Shown: positions 5,521-6,483 of the stretch, piece by piece
Numbering within the stretch: position 1 is the first letter of the stretch
How the letters are laid out: every line of letters begins with the position of its first letter
Assembly (NCBI GenBank): GCA_009781325.1
Contig: WQYJ01000123.1
Span: 1-6,483, forward strand
Direction: 5' to 3'
Length of the DNA stretch: 6,483 nucleotides
DNA from: Propionibacteriaceae bacterium
GTDB taxonomy: Bacteria > Actinomycetota > Actinomycetes > Propionibacteriales > Propionibacteriaceae
Translations under genes and position numbers: made by a program
Notes under the pieces: model-generated
Database searches by the model: none
What the model saw: the letters and a program-made list of their open reading frames with translations, nothing else
What the model was told of the DNA's origin: nothing

Positions 5521-6343
5521 TTCTTATCTAGCAGGCGCACTGGATACTGTCGCCACGAGATGGGATGAAGTCTCGGCCATGTTAGCCGTGGCGAACAGCA
5601 TGGACGAGTCGTCGCTGGAGAGGCAAACCATTTGCAGGGCGACCGTAGTGATGCTCAGTTCGCATTTCGAAGGGAGCCTGAGGATGATAGCTCAAGCAAT
5701 CTCGAATGATCTCAATGAAAGCTACTCCTTTGCGGAGCTTCCGACGCCGTTGAAGCGTGGGTTCGTTCAGGATGGTCTCATTCGCGTCGACACCGAAGCT
5801 AAGAAACTCGGCCAAGTCATTTCGCGAGTTGTTGACCTTTTAGGGACAACAAATGTCATGATTTCAGATAGCTTCTTTTTGGATCGTAGAGGAAATCCAA
5901 CAGTCAAAGAGGTCAATTCAATTGGACAATACTTTGGAGTAGATAAAGTATGCTCTTGGTTTGTCGGGAGCAAAATGGAGGATGTTTTCAAAAACGATCG
6001 CGCATGGGCTGCACAGTATGCAAAAAGGCTAGCTACGTCAACTAGAAAAAACGTTGAAGCCTTCCCGTACTCCTTGCACCCAGAGCGGTATCAGTTACGT
6101 AAGAATAGTGGTTTGGGGACTAGTCTTTTCGAGACATTCATCGAAAACTTTCTTCAACGGAGGCATGATCTCGCTCATGGAAGGGGCCTTGGAACTCCAG
6201 CAAAGAGTGTTCGAGAGATCCAAGATGATCTAAGAAAGGTACAGCTGTTAATATATGGCTTCGTCTTGGTTGTCGGGAACAAAGTGAGCGAGGGACGACA
6301 AACTCCTCTGATCATAGGGGGGACTGTCGAAGAAGAGTCCTGA
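5504..6343 (+). CDS. HEPN-domain protein, probable RNase effector (MAE_28990/RiboL-PSP-like)
   Basis: A 279-residue, largely helical protein. Residues 219-226, RRHDLAHG, carry the HEPN catalytic pattern R-x4-H (Arg220, His225) used by metal-independent RNases such as many toxin and abortive-infection proteins. The earlier helix with VVMLSSHFEGSLR (48-60) and the middle GNPTVKEVNSIGQYFG (130-145) fit the MAE_28990/MAE_18760 or RiboL-PSP HEPN families; I cannot separate these by eye. There is no signal peptide or membrane helix, so it should be cytoplasmic. The start at 5504 lies inside the DUF262 gene and has only a weak ribosome binding site (AGATGG, 5492-5497), so translation probably depends on ribosomes finishing DUF262. 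That arrangement would keep a toxic nuclease in step with its partner. The first residues are a serine run (MSSSSSSY). HEPN membership is likely; RNase activity and target are inferred. Confidence 0.78.
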   Translation: MSSSSSSYLAGALDTVATRWDEVSAMLAVANSMDESSLERQTICRATVVMLSSHFEGSLRMIAQAISNDLNESYSFAELPTPLKRGFVQDGLIRVDTEAKKLGQVISRVVDLLGTTNVMISDSFFLDRRGNPTVKEVNSIGQYFGVDKVCSWFVGSKMEDVFKNDRAWAAQYAKRLATSTRKNVEAFPYSLHPERYQLRKNSGLGTSLFETFIENFLQRRHDLAHGRGLGTPAKSVREIQDDLRKVQLLIYGFVLVVGNKVSEGRQTPLIIGGTVEEES

Positions 6344-6348
6344 TTTTT
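6320..6348 (+). terminator. Possible intrinsic terminator overlapping the HEPN stop codon
   Basis: GGGACT (6320-6325) pairs with AGTCCT (6336-6341; one G-U pair) across a 10-nt loop. It is followed by GATTTTTGTTT, with the TGA stop at the stem base. The stem is short, so termination would be moderate, but the position at the end of a probable four-gene operon fits. Confidence 0.4.
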
Positions 6349-6353
6349 GTTTG

Positions 6354-6387
6354 CATGCACCAGGGAGCCACATGCACCAAGGGGCCA
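6354..6387. repeat. Tandem duplication of a 17-bp unit
   Basis: CATGCACCAGGGAGCCA (6354-6370) is followed directly by CATGCACCAAGGGGCCA (6371-6387), 15 of 17 bases identical and with no spacer. CATGCA of the second copy can also pair with TGCATG at 6397-6402. It lies between the HEPN gene and the right edge. It could be a binding site for a regulator of whatever lies to the right, part of an att/arm-site region, or a chance slippage product. Confidence 0.6.
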
Positions 6388-6415
6388 GGAGGCTGTTGCA
6401 TGAATCAGAATCTGG

Positions 6416-6422
6416 TTTTTTT
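6416..6422 (+). terminator. T7 tract, possible second terminator (weak)
   Basis: Seven T residues follow AATCTGG. Upstream CCAG (6385-6388) could pair with CTGG (6412-6415), but the stem is only 4 bp over a long loop. CATGCA/TGCATG (6371-6376/6397-6402) forms a better stem but ends 13 bases before the tract. Nothing coding is seen from 6344 to the end of the window. Confidence 0.2.
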
Positions 6423-6483
6423 CCTACTAGGTATTGTGGTGACTGCTTGAGGTGATACTACATCTTGTGCAGAAAACAACACA

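Noticed and set aside
5169..5540. Minus-strand frame antisense to the DUF262 gene (123 aa) and similar long antisense frames in the window
   Set aside because: Low-complexity Ser/Leu/Ala translations opposite well-supported genes, without ribosome binding sites or domains.
1..6483. CRISPR array, rRNA or insertion-sequence ends
   Set aside because: No regularly spaced repeats, rRNA-like stretches, transposase or terminal inverted repeats were found on reading both strands.

Overview
The window looks like a piece of an integrative mobile element from a moderate-GC actinobacterium, with a tyrosine integrase and a cargo of defence genes. The organism is inferred from the integrase: it has the actinobacterial layout of an N-terminal basic/aromatic arm-binding segment followed by a core-binding and a catalytic domain. 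Base composition is about 50-60% GC in the left two thirds. I cannot name a genus.

Layout, left to right, all confident genes on the + strand. (1) 1-1134: tyrosine recombinase, cut by the left edge of the window; its frame stays open to base 1. (2) 1135-1909: 775 bases without a confident gene. They hold a strong 23-bp hairpin palindrome after the integrase, a doubtful minus-strand ORF for a small membrane protein, and a stretch dense in short inverted repeats and TCAGTG/CACTGA words. A 14-bp perfect palindrome abuts the next start codon. (3) 1910-4347: a Type II restriction-modification pair of the BsuBI/PstI family, gamma-class N6-adenine methyltransferase then endonuclease, with an ATGA overlap. 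CTGCAG is the predicted target. (4) 4344-4442: a 32-codon basic ORF bridging the endonuclease and the next gene by overlaps at both ends. (5) 4426-6343: a DUF262 (ParB-like, DGQQR-motif) protein lacking the DUF1524 HNH nuclease, followed with a 17-nt overlap by a HEPN-fold putative RNase with an RHDLAH (R-x4-H) motif. (6) 6344-6483: a terminator-like hairpin at the HEPN stop codon, a 17-bp tandem repeat and a T7 tract.

From 1910 to 6343 each reading frame overlaps the next, so the methyltransferase, endonuclease, DUF262 and HEPN genes are probably one transcription unit with coupled translation. My reading is a restriction-modification system backed by a second, probably RNA-targeting, abortive-type module: the DUF262 protein as sensor or regulator and the HEPN protein as toxin effector. 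The DUF262-HEPN pair is visibly richer in AT than the restriction genes, so it may have joined the locus separately. The R-M identification is firm. The DUF262 and HEPN domain calls are good. The joint function of the last two genes is inference and is the part most likely to be undescribed.
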